Assembly (NCBI GenBank): GCA_025352865.1
Contig: JANXSB010000572.1
Coordinates: 1 to 5,343, forward strand
Length of the DNA stretch: 5,343 nt
Origin: Chthoniobacter sp.
GTDB lineage: Bacteria > Verrucomicrobiota > Verrucomicrobiia > Chthoniobacterales > Chthoniobacteraceae
Direction of reading: 5' to 3'
The notes beneath the pieces were generated by a model. That model did not search any database. It was not told the origin of the DNA and worked only from the letters and a program-made list of their open reading frames with translations. Position 1 is the stretch's first letter. Every line of letters starts with the position of its first letter. This document shows positions 1 to 5,343 of this stretch, piece by piece. A program made the position numbers and the translations under genes.

Positions 1-137
1 TCGTTGCTGCCTACGAACGCCAAGCCGGTCCGCTCGACGAGCAATCCCCCACCCTCGCCACCCTGCGCGACACGCTGCTCCCGAAGCTGCTGAGCGGGGA
101 GCTGAGCGTGGCTGCGGCAAACCATCAAATCACCTGA
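1..137 (+). CDS. hsdS: Type I restriction-modification specificity subunit HsdS, C-terminal end (partial)
   Basis: Only the last 44 codons are in the window; the reading frame begins at base 3 and ends at the TGA at 135-137. The visible peptide contains the stretch LRDTLLPKLLSGEL, which closes very many HsdS proteins: the end of the distal conserved helix that follows the second target-recognition domain. HsdS binds the split recognition sequence and scaffolds two HsdM and two HsdR subunits, so methylation and cleavage share one specificity. The target-recognition domains lie off the left edge, so the recognition sequence cannot be inferred. The stop is followed after three bases by the next gene, which has no Shine-Dalgarno of its own, pointing to cotranscription and translational coupling. 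The identification rests on a short but characteristic tail plus the hsdR found downstream. Confidence 0.88.
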   Translation, partial: VAAYERQAGPLDEQSPTLATLRDTLLPKLLSGELSVAAANHQIT

Positions 138-140
138 CCC

Positions 141-2429
141 ATGGCTGCGATCCAGAGATTCAAGCGTGTGCAGGGTATTGGCGTATTCCACGACTTCTCG
201 TGGTCGGCAGGTCTCGATGACTTCCAGTCTTACAATCTGATTTATGGCCTGAACGGTTCAGGGAAGACGACGCTCTCGAACATACTCCGCTGCCTTGAAT
301 TGAAACAATGCACCGAGGGACAGTTCACGGTCACGGCAGATGGAGCTGACATTTCATCCACAACGCTCCCGACGCATGTGGCCCTCCCGCAGATAAAGGT
401 CTTCAACCGGGATTTCGTGGCGGACAACGTCTTCACCAGCTTCGGAACCTGCTGCCCGATTTTCTTCCTAGGCGAGGACAGTGCTGCAAAGCGAAAACAA
501 ATTGAAGAGAAGGAGGTTGAAAAGGGGAAACAAGAAGCGGCCTTGGTCGAGGTCGAGCGCAAGGATGGGCGGAAGAAGAGGAGCCTTGAGGAGATCAGAA
601 TTGATACCGCTGGAACAATTAAGGAACTACTTCGATCAGCGGGAACCGGCAACGCTTACAACACCTACGACAAGCGACACTTCATCGCAAAGTGTGATAC
701 CCACAAAAAGGCGGGGACCAAACCAAGCACGCTGTCTGATGAGGAAAAAGCGCTGCACAAGGCGATCGCGGCAGGGACGGCGAAGCCTGACATTTCAGAA
801 ATCCAGTTCACTACCCCTGACTTGGACGCTGTGACGGCAACGACTGAGAGTGTGCTCTCCCGAAGCGTCGTGTCTGAGGTGATTGAAACCCTGAAGAGCA
901 GGCCCGAGGTCAATTCTTGGGTCGGGCAAGGTTTGAAGCTGCACAAAGAACTGGAAGTCAAAGTCTGCCAATTCTGCGAAGGCCCGCTTCCAGATGAGCG
1001 CATCGAAAAACTCGAAAAGCATTTTAGTGACGAGTATGCAGCGGTCGTTAAGGCGGTATCGGTGGCAAGGGCAGCGATAGCGACCCACACTACCGCTCTA
1101 GCGGAACTCACCGTTCCCGACGAAGCGCGGGTTTACGATGACTTCGTCATGCCTTACAGAACCGCAGTGAATGTAGTTGGCGGAGCACGACGCGCCATCG
1201 AGGAGTTTTTGAAGAGTTGCGATGACGCACTCAAAAGGAAGCAGGTTAACCCATTTGAAATCGTTGCACTCTCCGCTGAAGTGCCAGCGTCGATCGACGT
1301 CACGGGCATTAACGAGCAGATTCGTGCCCACAATGACCGCACCAAAAACTTCCAACTGGAAATCGCAGCATCGCGGGCGGCGCTGGAGGAAGCCATTGTT
1401 GCGGACAAGCTCGACAAGGTTGTGGAGCTTGAAGGGGAAATTGCCGCCGCAGCGGCCGAGGCGGGAAGATTGCGTTCCAGCATAGCTGCGCTCCGCGGTG
1501 ACGTTCTAAAGCTCGACGGTGAAATCAAAGAACACCGTCGCCCCGCCGAACAGATTAACTCCGACCTTGCCAGTTATCTCGGGCGAAAAGACATCACCCT
1601 CGCGGTTGAGGCTGCTGGCTATCGCATCATGCGGGACGGGATACCCGCTACCAAGCTGAGCGAGGGGGAGAAGACCGCGCTCGCCATCATCTATTTTCTG
1701 AAGTCTCTTGAAGACCGCGGATTCGACAAGACAAAGGGCATAGTCGTAATCGATGACCCTGTATCGAGCTTGGATGCCAACGCGCTGTTCTATGCGTTCA
1801 GTTTTATTCAGGACCGAACGAAGGATGTTGGGCAGCTTTTCATTACGACCCACAACTTCGGTTTTCTTCGCCTCGTTCGGAAGTGGCTGTTCCGAGTCAA
1901 CAAGACGAAGAAAAAGACGAAGAAGGAAGCGCGGATGTATATGCTCAATTGTCTCGGATCTAGTTCCGGGCGACGAGCAGAACTCGCCGCTCTCGATCCG
2001 TTGTTGTCCGAGTATGAATCTGAATACAGCTACTTGTTCTCTCAGGTCGTAAAAGGGGCAGGTGAAACCGCGGGAGAAATCGAAAGATTCTACCACTATC
2101 CAAACATTGCTCGGCGTGTGCTTGAAGCGTTTTTGGCGTTCCGGCTGCCGAACTCCGCTCACACATGGGAAGACAATCGCTTCAATAGCGACATGCACGG
2201 TTACCTCCTTGAACTGGGTTTCGATGCGGCAAAGACCAATCGGATTCTCAACTTCCTTAACGCTCACTCCCACAACGCTCGCCCCGATGGTTCCGTGGAC
2301 CATGACGAATCAATCCTTCTCGAAACGCCCGCCGTCTTAGCCGATGTGCTAGCGCTCATCGAACACGCGGACAGCAACCATTGCACTGAGATGAAGAAGC
2401 TAGTCAGCCCACCGCCAGCCGCAACATGA
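141..2429 (+). CDS. PrrC/RloC-like ABC ATPase, putative anticodon nuclease (AAA_13 group)
   Basis: This is a complete 762-residue protein. Seen: Walker A GLNGSGKTT at residues 36-44; the family-typical IKVFNRDFV at 85-93; a charged coil at about 114-152; a CQFC motif (C276, C279) followed by a helical stretch; a longer predicted coiled coil at about 390-466; ABC signature LSEGEK at 506-511; Walker B IVVIDDP at 534-540 with D-loop SSLD at 542-545; H-loop TTHN at 569-572. These are the parts of an SMC/Rad50-like ATPase head split by a coiled-coil arm with a possible zinc hook. Family knowledge: PrrC and RloC join such a head to a C-terminal tRNase domain with an Arg-x3-Glu...His triad, and RloC also carries a CxxC zinc hook. 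Here R658-x3-E662 followed by SH at 710-711 (H711) fits that pattern. The spacing to the His (49 after Glu) is longer than the PrrC spacing I recall (about 32), so the nuclease assignment is an inference. The start at 141 is favoured because the ATPase fold begins almost at once; no Shine-Dalgarno is visible and hsdS ends three bases upstream. A lysine-rich KTKK repeat lies at 588-595. The alternative is an AAA_13 ATPase with another effector activity. Confidence 0.8.
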   Translation: MAAIQRFKRVQGIGVFHDFSWSAGLDDFQSYNLIYGLNGSGKTTLSNILRCLELKQCTEGQFTVTADGADISSTTLPTHVALPQIKVFNRDFVADNVFTSFGTCCPIFFLGEDSAAKRKQIEEKEVEKGKQEAALVEVERKDGRKKRSLEEIRIDTAGTIKELLRSAGTGNAYNTYDKRHFIAKCDTHKKAGTKPSTLSDEEKALHKAIAAGTAKPDISEIQFTTPDLDAVTATTESVLSRSVVSEVIETLKSRPEVNSWVGQGLKLHKELEVKVCQFCEGPLPDERIEKLEKHFSDEYAAVVKAVSVARAAIATHTTALAELTVPDEARVYDDFVMPYRTAVNVVGGARRAIEEFLKSCDDALKRKQVNPFEIVALSAEVPASIDVTGINEQIRAHNDRTKNFQLEIAASRAALEEAIVADKLDKVVELEGEIAAAAAEAGRLRSSIAALRGDVLKLDGEIKEHRRPAEQINSDLASYLGRKDITLAVEAAGYRIMRDGIPATKLSEGEKTALAIIYFLKSLEDRGFDKTKGIVVIDDPVSSLDANALFYAFSFIQDRTKDVGQLFITTHNFGFLRLVRKWLFRVNKTKKKTKKEARMYMLNCLGSSSGRRAELAALDPLLSEYESEYSYLFSQVVKGAGETAGEIERFYHYPNIARRVLEAFLAFRLPNSAHTWEDNRFNSDMHGYLLELGFDAAKTNRILNFLNAHSHNARPDGSVDHDESILLETPAVLADVLALIEHADSNHCTEMKKLVSPPPAAT
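1902..1925 (+). repeat. 12-bp in-frame tandem duplication coding KTKK twice
   Basis: Two adjacent 12-base units, at 1902-1913 and 1914-1925, differ only in the last base. They start on a codon boundary of the ATPase gene and encode KTKK-KTKK (residues 588-595), just after the H-loop and before the C-terminal domain. The purine-rich repeat could vary in number without shifting frame. The basic patch may sit near a nucleic-acid surface, but that is speculation. Confidence 0.75.
2426..2429 (+). promoter_or_regulatory. ATGA stop/start overlap (translational coupling site)
   Basis: The TGA stop of the ATPase gene overlaps the ATG of the hsdR-like remnant by four bases (ATGA). No Shine-Dalgarno is visible in the roughly 25 bases before it, so initiation would depend on ribosomes terminating on the upstream gene. 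The same arrangement is present at the intact hsdR start. Confidence 0.7.
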
Positions 2430-2513
2430 GCCTCAACGAATCCATCGTCGAATACGCCGCCCTCGGATGGTTCCGTCTTCGCCGAGCCTGCGGCGGACAA
2501 ATCGGGGAGCTGG

Positions 2514-2529
2514 TCCCGCATATGCGGGA
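2514..2529. repeat. 16-bp perfect palindrome TCCCGCATATGCGGGA
   Basis: The two 8-base arms are exact reverse complements with no spacer, and symmetry stops at both flanks. It lies inside the hsdR remnant, in a segment where the intact copy instead reads GGCTATGCGGTCGGG. The palindrome is therefore specific to the remnant and contributes to one of its in-frame insertions. No run of T follows, so it does not look like a terminator. An operator or a replication-error product are both possible. Confidence 0.8.
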
Positions 2530-2714
2530 GGTGGGGCACGGGCCGCATTTCGCGCCTGGTGAACCGGCGTCCCGCGACGTCGGGAGGGATTCGTTTGGCG
2601 AGGTGGTGCTGGTGGGGCGCTTGCGCGCGGCCATCCGGCGGCTGAACCCGGCCATTCCCGATGAGGCGCGGGCAACTGGTAAGGAATTCTTGTCAGTTCA
2701 ATAGGACAACGAAC

Positions 2715-2720
2715 GGAGGT
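2715..2720 (+). promoter_or_regulatory. Shine-Dalgarno GGAGGT of the rhuM gene
   Basis: GGAGGT lies eight bases ahead if measured from its GGAGG core to the ATG at 2728. It is the only strong, well-spaced ribosome-binding site at a gene start in this window and fixes the rhuM start. It means rhuM, unlike its neighbours, can be translated independently of the gene upstream. Confidence 0.85.
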
Positions 2721-2727
2721 CAAATCC

Positions 2728-3774
2728 ATGAGCAAAGATTCCGAGACACCATCACCGCCGCCGGGCGGACAGTTCCTCGTTTATCAGACGCAAGACGGGA
2801 AGTTGAAGATCGACGTGCGGTTCGAGGGCGAGACGGTCTGGCTGACGCAGCAGCACATGGCGGAGCTATTCCAAACGACGAAGCAGAACATCGGCCAGCA
2901 CCTGAAAAGCATCTTTGCCGAGGGGGAACTGGCGCAGGGTTCAGTGGTAAAGGATTCCTTTACTACTGCCGCCGACGGGAAAAATTACGCGACCCGTTTC
3001 TACAATCTCGATGCCATTATTTCCGTGGGCTATCGGGTGAAGAGCGCCGTGGCCACCCGTTTCCGCATCTGGGCCACCCGGTTGCTGCGGGAATACATCG
3101 TGAAGGGTTTTCTCCTCGATGACGAGCGGCTGAAGAATCCGGATCAGCCCTTCGATTATTTCGATGAACTGATGCGGCGGATTCAGGACATCCGCACATC
3201 GGAGCGGCGTTTCTACCAGAAAATCACGGACATCTACGCGACGAGCATTGATTACGACCCCACGCAGGAGGTGAGCATCAGCTTTTTCAAGACGGTGCAG
3301 AACAAGGTGCATTGGGCCATCACCGGCCAGACCGCCGCGGAAATCATCCACAACCGGGTGGATGCCGCGAAGCCGAACCTCGGCCTGACCAACTGGCGGG
3401 GTGCCGTGATCCGCAAGCAGGATGTCTCCATCGCCAAGAACTTCCTCAGCGAGCCGGAGCTGGAGGCGCTGAACAACCTCGTGGAGCAATACCTGATCTT
3501 TGCCCAGGGCCAGGCCATGCGGCGCGTGCCGATGCACATGGCAGACTGGATCGAGAAGTTGAACGGGTTTTTGACCCTGAACGACCGCGACATCCTCACC
3601 CATGCCGGAAGGATCTCGCACGAGATGGCGCAAACCAAGGCCGAGCTGGAATACGACAAGTTCAAGCTGCTCGAAGCCAGCGCCCCCCGGCCCGTGGACG
3701 CGGACTTCGAGCAGGCGACCAAAGACCTGAAGAAGCTGCCGAAGCCGAGGAAACCCAAGCCACCGAAGAAATGA
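2728..3774 (+). CDS. rhuM: RhuM-family protein (type I R-M-linked accessory gene)
   Basis: A complete 348-residue protein, of a size usual for the stand-alone RhuM family. Recognisable family segments are FLVYQTQDGKLKIDVRFEGE (about 16-35), VWLTQQHMAELF (37-48) followed by TTKQNIGQHLKSIFAEGEL (50-68), which reads like a helix-turn-helix-type DNA-binding unit, then RFYNLDAIISVGYRVKS (90-106) and RFRIWATRLLREYIVKGF (111-128). The C-terminal half is helical and ends in a lysine/proline-rich tail (336-348). There is no signal peptide or membrane segment, so it should be cytoplasmic. RhuM was named from a Salmonella pathogenicity-island gene; relatives are common beside hsd genes and some are fused to Fic/Doc domains. 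No Fic HPFx[D/E]GN motif is present here. Its biochemical role is not established; a DNA-binding regulator or toxin-like partner of the R-M system is conjecture. It has its own strong Shine-Dalgarno, and its TGA overlaps the hsdR start by four bases. Confidence 0.9.
   Translation: MSKDSETPSPPPGGQFLVYQTQDGKLKIDVRFEGETVWLTQQHMAELFQTTKQNIGQHLKSIFAEGELAQGSVVKDSFTTAADGKNYATRFYNLDAIISVGYRVKSAVATRFRIWATRLLREYIVKGFLLDDERLKNPDQPFDYFDELMRRIQDIRTSERRFYQKITDIYATSIDYDPTQEVSISFFKTVQNKVHWAITGQTAAEIIHNRVDAAKPNLGLTNWRGAVIRKQDVSIAKNFLSEPELEALNNLVEQYLIFAQGQAMRRVPMHMADWIEKLNGFLTLNDRDILTHAGRISHEMAQTKAELEYDKFKLLEASAPRPVDADFEQATKDLKKLPKPRKPKPPKK
3771..3774 (+). promoter_or_regulatory. ATGA stop/start overlap coupling rhuM to hsdR
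   Basis: The rhuM stop TGA and the hsdR ATG share four bases. The nearest purine-rich stretch (GAGG at 3747-3750) is about 20 bases from the ATG, too far for a normal Shine-Dalgarno. hsdR translation is therefore likely to depend on ribosomes finishing rhuM, making the restriction subunit's dose follow that of RhuM. Confidence 0.7.
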
Positions 3775-3970
3775 GCCTCAACGAATCCATCGTCGAAGAC
3801 GCCGCCCTCGAATGGTTCGGGGAGCTGGGCTATGCGGTCGGGCACGGGCCGCATCTCGCGCCCGGCGAACCGGCGGCGGAACGGGATTCGTTTGGCGAGG
3901 TGGTCCTGGTGGAACGCCTTCGCGCTGCGCTTCGGCGCTTGAACGGCGCTATTCCTGAAGAAGCTCGAGA
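3771..3970 (+). repeat. Direct repeat copy 2: 5' end of the intact hsdR
   Basis: The first roughly 66 codons of the intact hsdR form the second copy of the repeat at 2426-2671. The two copies flank rhuM in the same orientation, their starts 1345 bases apart. Similarity begins at the start codon and ends after the EAR residues (about base 3970), where the remnant diverges and this gene carries on. Confidence 0.85.
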
Positions 3971-5343
3971 AGAGGCTTTACGGAAAGTGCTGCGGGTGGG
4001 AACGCCTGCGCTCGTGCAGACGAACCGCGCCTTTCACCGGATGCTGCGCGATGGCGTGCCCGTCGAGTATCCCCGGGCCGATGGCAGCATCGCGGGCGAT
4101 GATGTGCGGCTGGTGGATTTCGGCGACCCGGGGGCGAACGACTGGTTGGCGGTGAACCAGTTCACGGTGATCGAGGGCCAGCACAACCGCCGGCCGGACA
4201 TCGTGGTCTTCGTCAACGGCCTGCCGCTGGGCTTGATCGAGTTGAAGAATGCGGCGGATGAGGACGCCACGATCTGGAGCGCCTACGCGCAACTGCAAAC
4301 CTACAAAGCGGAGATTCCCACGCTGCTGCATTACAACGCGGCGTTGGTGGTGAGCGACGGCTTGCAGGCCCGCATGGGTTCCGTGACGGCGAACCAGGAG
4401 TGGTTCAAAGTCTGGCGCACGATTGACGGGCAGCGTGACGCGGCACCCGGTTCCTTGGAACTGGAGACGCTCGTTCGGGGCGTGTTCGAGCGGCAGCACT
4501 TCCTCGACCTGCTGCACCATTTCATCGTCTTCGAGGAAGACCCGGACACGGGCGCGCTGCACAAGATCATTGCGGGCTACCACCAGTTCCACGCAGTGAA
4601 TGCCGCGGTCGAGGAGACGGTCCGCGCGAGCGGGATGGGCGCGGGCGATGGGATTCGGGATCCCGCCGGCACGTATTGGGCCGGGAAGATGCACGGTGGT
4701 AAACCCGGCGACCGACGCGCGGGCGTGGTCTGGCACACGCAGGGCAGCGGCAAGAGTTTCTCCATGCTCTTCTTCGCCGCCCGCGTGGTGCGGCATCCGG
4801 CGATGCAGAACCCGACGCTGGTGGTGCTGACCGACCGCAATGACCTCGACGACCAGCTTTTCGGCCAGTTCCAGCGCTGCGCGGACATCCTCGGCCAAAC
4901 ACCCATCCAAGCCAGCGGACGCGAGCATTTGCGCGAGCTGCTGAACCGGGCCAGCGGCGGCGTGGTATTCACAACGATCCACAAATTCATGCCGGAAAAG
5001 AGCGAAGCGATGCCCGAGCTGAGCGCGCGGCAGAACATTGTCGTCATCGCGGATGAAGCGCACCGCAGCCAGTATGGCTTTGGCGGCAAGGTGAACGAGA
5101 AGACCGGCGAGATGTCCTACGGCTTCGCCAGCAACCTGCGCGATGCCTTGCCGAATGCGTCGTTCATCGGCTTCACCGGCACGCCCATCGAGAAGGCGGA
5201 CGCGAACACGCGGGCGGTCTTCGGCGACTACATCTCTATCTACGACATTCAGCGTGCCGTCGCCGACCAGGCAACCGTGCCAATCTTCTACGAGAGCCGA
5301 ATCTCCAAGTTGAGCCTGAACGCCGTCGAGATGCCGAAGCTCG
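3771..5343 (+). CDS. hsdR: Type I restriction enzyme HsdR, restriction/translocase subunit (N-terminal half, runs off the edge)
   Basis: 524 codons are visible with no stop, about half of a typical HsdR of roughly 1000 residues. The gene continues off the right edge. Seen in order: the N-terminal segment; a PD-(D/E)xK nuclease core with P142-D143 and E157-L-K159; Y270/Q272 ahead of the helicase, resembling a Q-type motif; Walker A TQGSGKS at 323-329; motif Ia TDRNDLDDQL at 354-363; the DEAH box (428-431, within VIADEAHRSQYG); and motif III TGTP at 469-472. This is an SF2 motor fused to an endonuclease: HsdR joins the HsdM/HsdS methylase, pumps DNA using ATP and cuts at a distance from unmodified sites. 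All motif residues seen are intact, so this half appears functional. The start at 3771 is supported by the ATGA overlap and by the same MSLNESIVE start in the remnant. The second helicase lobe and the C-terminal assembly region cannot be judged. Confidence 0.95.
   Translation, partial: MSLNESIVEDAALEWFGELGYAVGHGPHLAPGEPAAERDSFGEVVLVERLRAALRRLNGAIPEEAREEALRKVLRVGTPALVQTNRAFHRMLRDGVPVEYPRADGSIAGDDVRLVDFGDPGANDWLAVNQFTVIEGQHNRRPDIVVFVNGLPLGLIELKNAADEDATIWSAYAQLQTYKAEIPTLLHYNAALVVSDGLQARMGSVTANQEWFKVWRTIDGQRDAAPGSLELETLVRGVFERQHFLDLLHHFIVFEEDPDTGALHKIIAGYHQFHAVNAAVEETVRASGMGAGDGIRDPAGTYWAGKMHGGKPGDRRAGVVWHTQGSGKSFSMLFFAARVVRHPAMQNPTLVVLTDRNDLDDQLFGQFQRCADILGQTPIQASGREHLRELLNRASGGVVFTTIHKFMPEKSEAMPELSARQNIVVIADEAHRSQYGFGGKVNEKTGEMSYGFASNLRDALPNASFIGFTGTPIEKADANTRAVFGDYISIYDIQRAVADQATVPIFYESRISKLSLNAVEMPKL

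Larger units (their letters stand above)
2426..2671 (+). repeat. Direct repeat copy 1: hsdR 5' end (diverged)
   Basis: Homologous to 3771-3970 in the same orientation. The first 48 bases differ at only two positions. Two inner blocks, around GGGCACGGGCCGCAT and GATTCGTTTGGCGAGGTGGT, are near-identical or identical. The last roughly 64 bases agree mainly at the protein level, with many third-position changes. Copy 1 is 46 bases longer by these boundaries, reflecting in-frame insertions. Upstream of the ATG the two copies share no convincing similarity. Confidence 0.85.
2426..2704 (+). pseudogene. Truncated hsdR 5'-end remnant (92 codons)
   Basis: The reading frame opens with MSLNESIVE and continues with GHGPH, APGEPA, RDSFGEV, RLRAA and RRLN..AIP..EAR. 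All of these are also present, in the same order, in the first 66 residues of the intact hsdR at 3771. Similarity stops around base 2671; the next ten codons (ATGKEFLSVQ) are unrelated and end in TAG. Everything HsdR needs (nuclease core, helicase motors) is missing, so this is a stump rather than a working restriction subunit. It has 16 extra residues relative to the intact copy, in three in-frame places: about 10 after WF, about 3 before GHGPH and about 3 before RDSFG. Keeping frame through these changes suggests it derives from a different, once functional hsdR allele rather than from slow decay. Whether the 92-residue peptide is made or does anything is unknown. Confidence 0.8.

Noticed and set aside
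1506..2303. 265-codon open frame on the minus strand, opposite the ATPase gene
   Set aside because: It overlaps the ABC signature, Walker B and the C-terminal domain of the real gene, and its peptide shows no family features.
2514..2529. Palindrome as an intrinsic terminator
   Set aside because: The hairpin would have no loop in its perfect form and no T-run follows; it lies inside an open reading frame.
2690..2720. TTGTCA at 2690-2695 as a -35 box for rhuM
   Set aside because: No TATAAT-like hexamer at proper spacing; the position for it is occupied by the Shine-Dalgarno sequence.
2661..3122. Alternative + frame across the start of rhuM
   Set aside because: It overlaps the well-supported rhuM frame, lacks a ribosome-binding site and gives a low-complexity Arg-rich peptide.
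2728..3774. Fic/Doc AMP-transferase activity of the RhuM protein
   Set aside because: The HPFx[D/E]GN motif is absent; only the RhuM part is present.
2426..3970. Composite transposon or insertion sequence around rhuM
   Set aside because: The flanking repeats are hsdR coding sequence, with no transposase, terminal inverted repeats or short target duplication visible.
3978..5063. Long open frame of 361 codons on the minus strand, opposite hsdR
   Set aside because: The sense strand encodes every expected HsdR motif through this stretch. The antisense frame is open because of GC-rich third positions, and its peptide is rich in His/Arg with no recognisable domain.

Overview
This window looks like part of a bacterial type I restriction-modification (hsd) island with its accessory genes. 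All genes supported here lie on the + strand and are packed like an operon. The sequence is fairly GC-rich with GC-leaning third codon positions, and ribosome-binding sites are of the bacterial Shine-Dalgarno kind. Nothing seen fixes the phylum, so I leave the host as 'bacterium, undetermined'.

Layout: (1) positions 1-137 hold the last codons of hsdS, the DNA-specificity subunit. (2) Positions 141-2429 hold a 762-residue ABC-type ATPase of the PrrC/RloC/AAA_13 group, with a CxxC motif between coiled coils and a C-terminal R-x3-E...H pattern like that of anticodon nucleases. (3) Positions 2426-2704 hold a truncated, diverged copy of the hsdR 5' end. (4) Positions 2728-3774 hold a complete RhuM-family gene. 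(5) From 3771 to the right edge runs the first 524 codons of hsdR, the restriction/translocase subunit, with its PD-ExK nuclease core and the first SF2 helicase motifs. hsdM and the rest of hsdS are presumably to the left, and the second half of hsdR to the right.

How the genes may work together: HsdR+HsdM+HsdS would form the restriction complex. The PrrC/RloC-like protein sits between hsdS and hsdR, the same slot prrC has in the known E. coli prr locus. There the tRNase is kept silent by the restriction complex and released when a phage disables restriction. A similar second-line (abortive infection) role is inferred here, not shown. RhuM proteins are repeatedly found beside type I systems but have no settled biochemical function.

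The most informative structural signal is that rhuM is bracketed by two copies of the hsdR 5' end in direct orientation (2426-2671 and 3771-3970). Each copy begins at an ATGA overlap with the gene before it. This reads as a scar of cassette insertion or allele exchange: an earlier rloC-hsdR junction was interrupted by a rhuM-hsdR module, leaving the 5' stump of the old hsdR behind. No tRNA, rRNA, CRISPR array, insertion sequence or convincing terminator was seen, and no gene-free stretch exceeds 23 bases.
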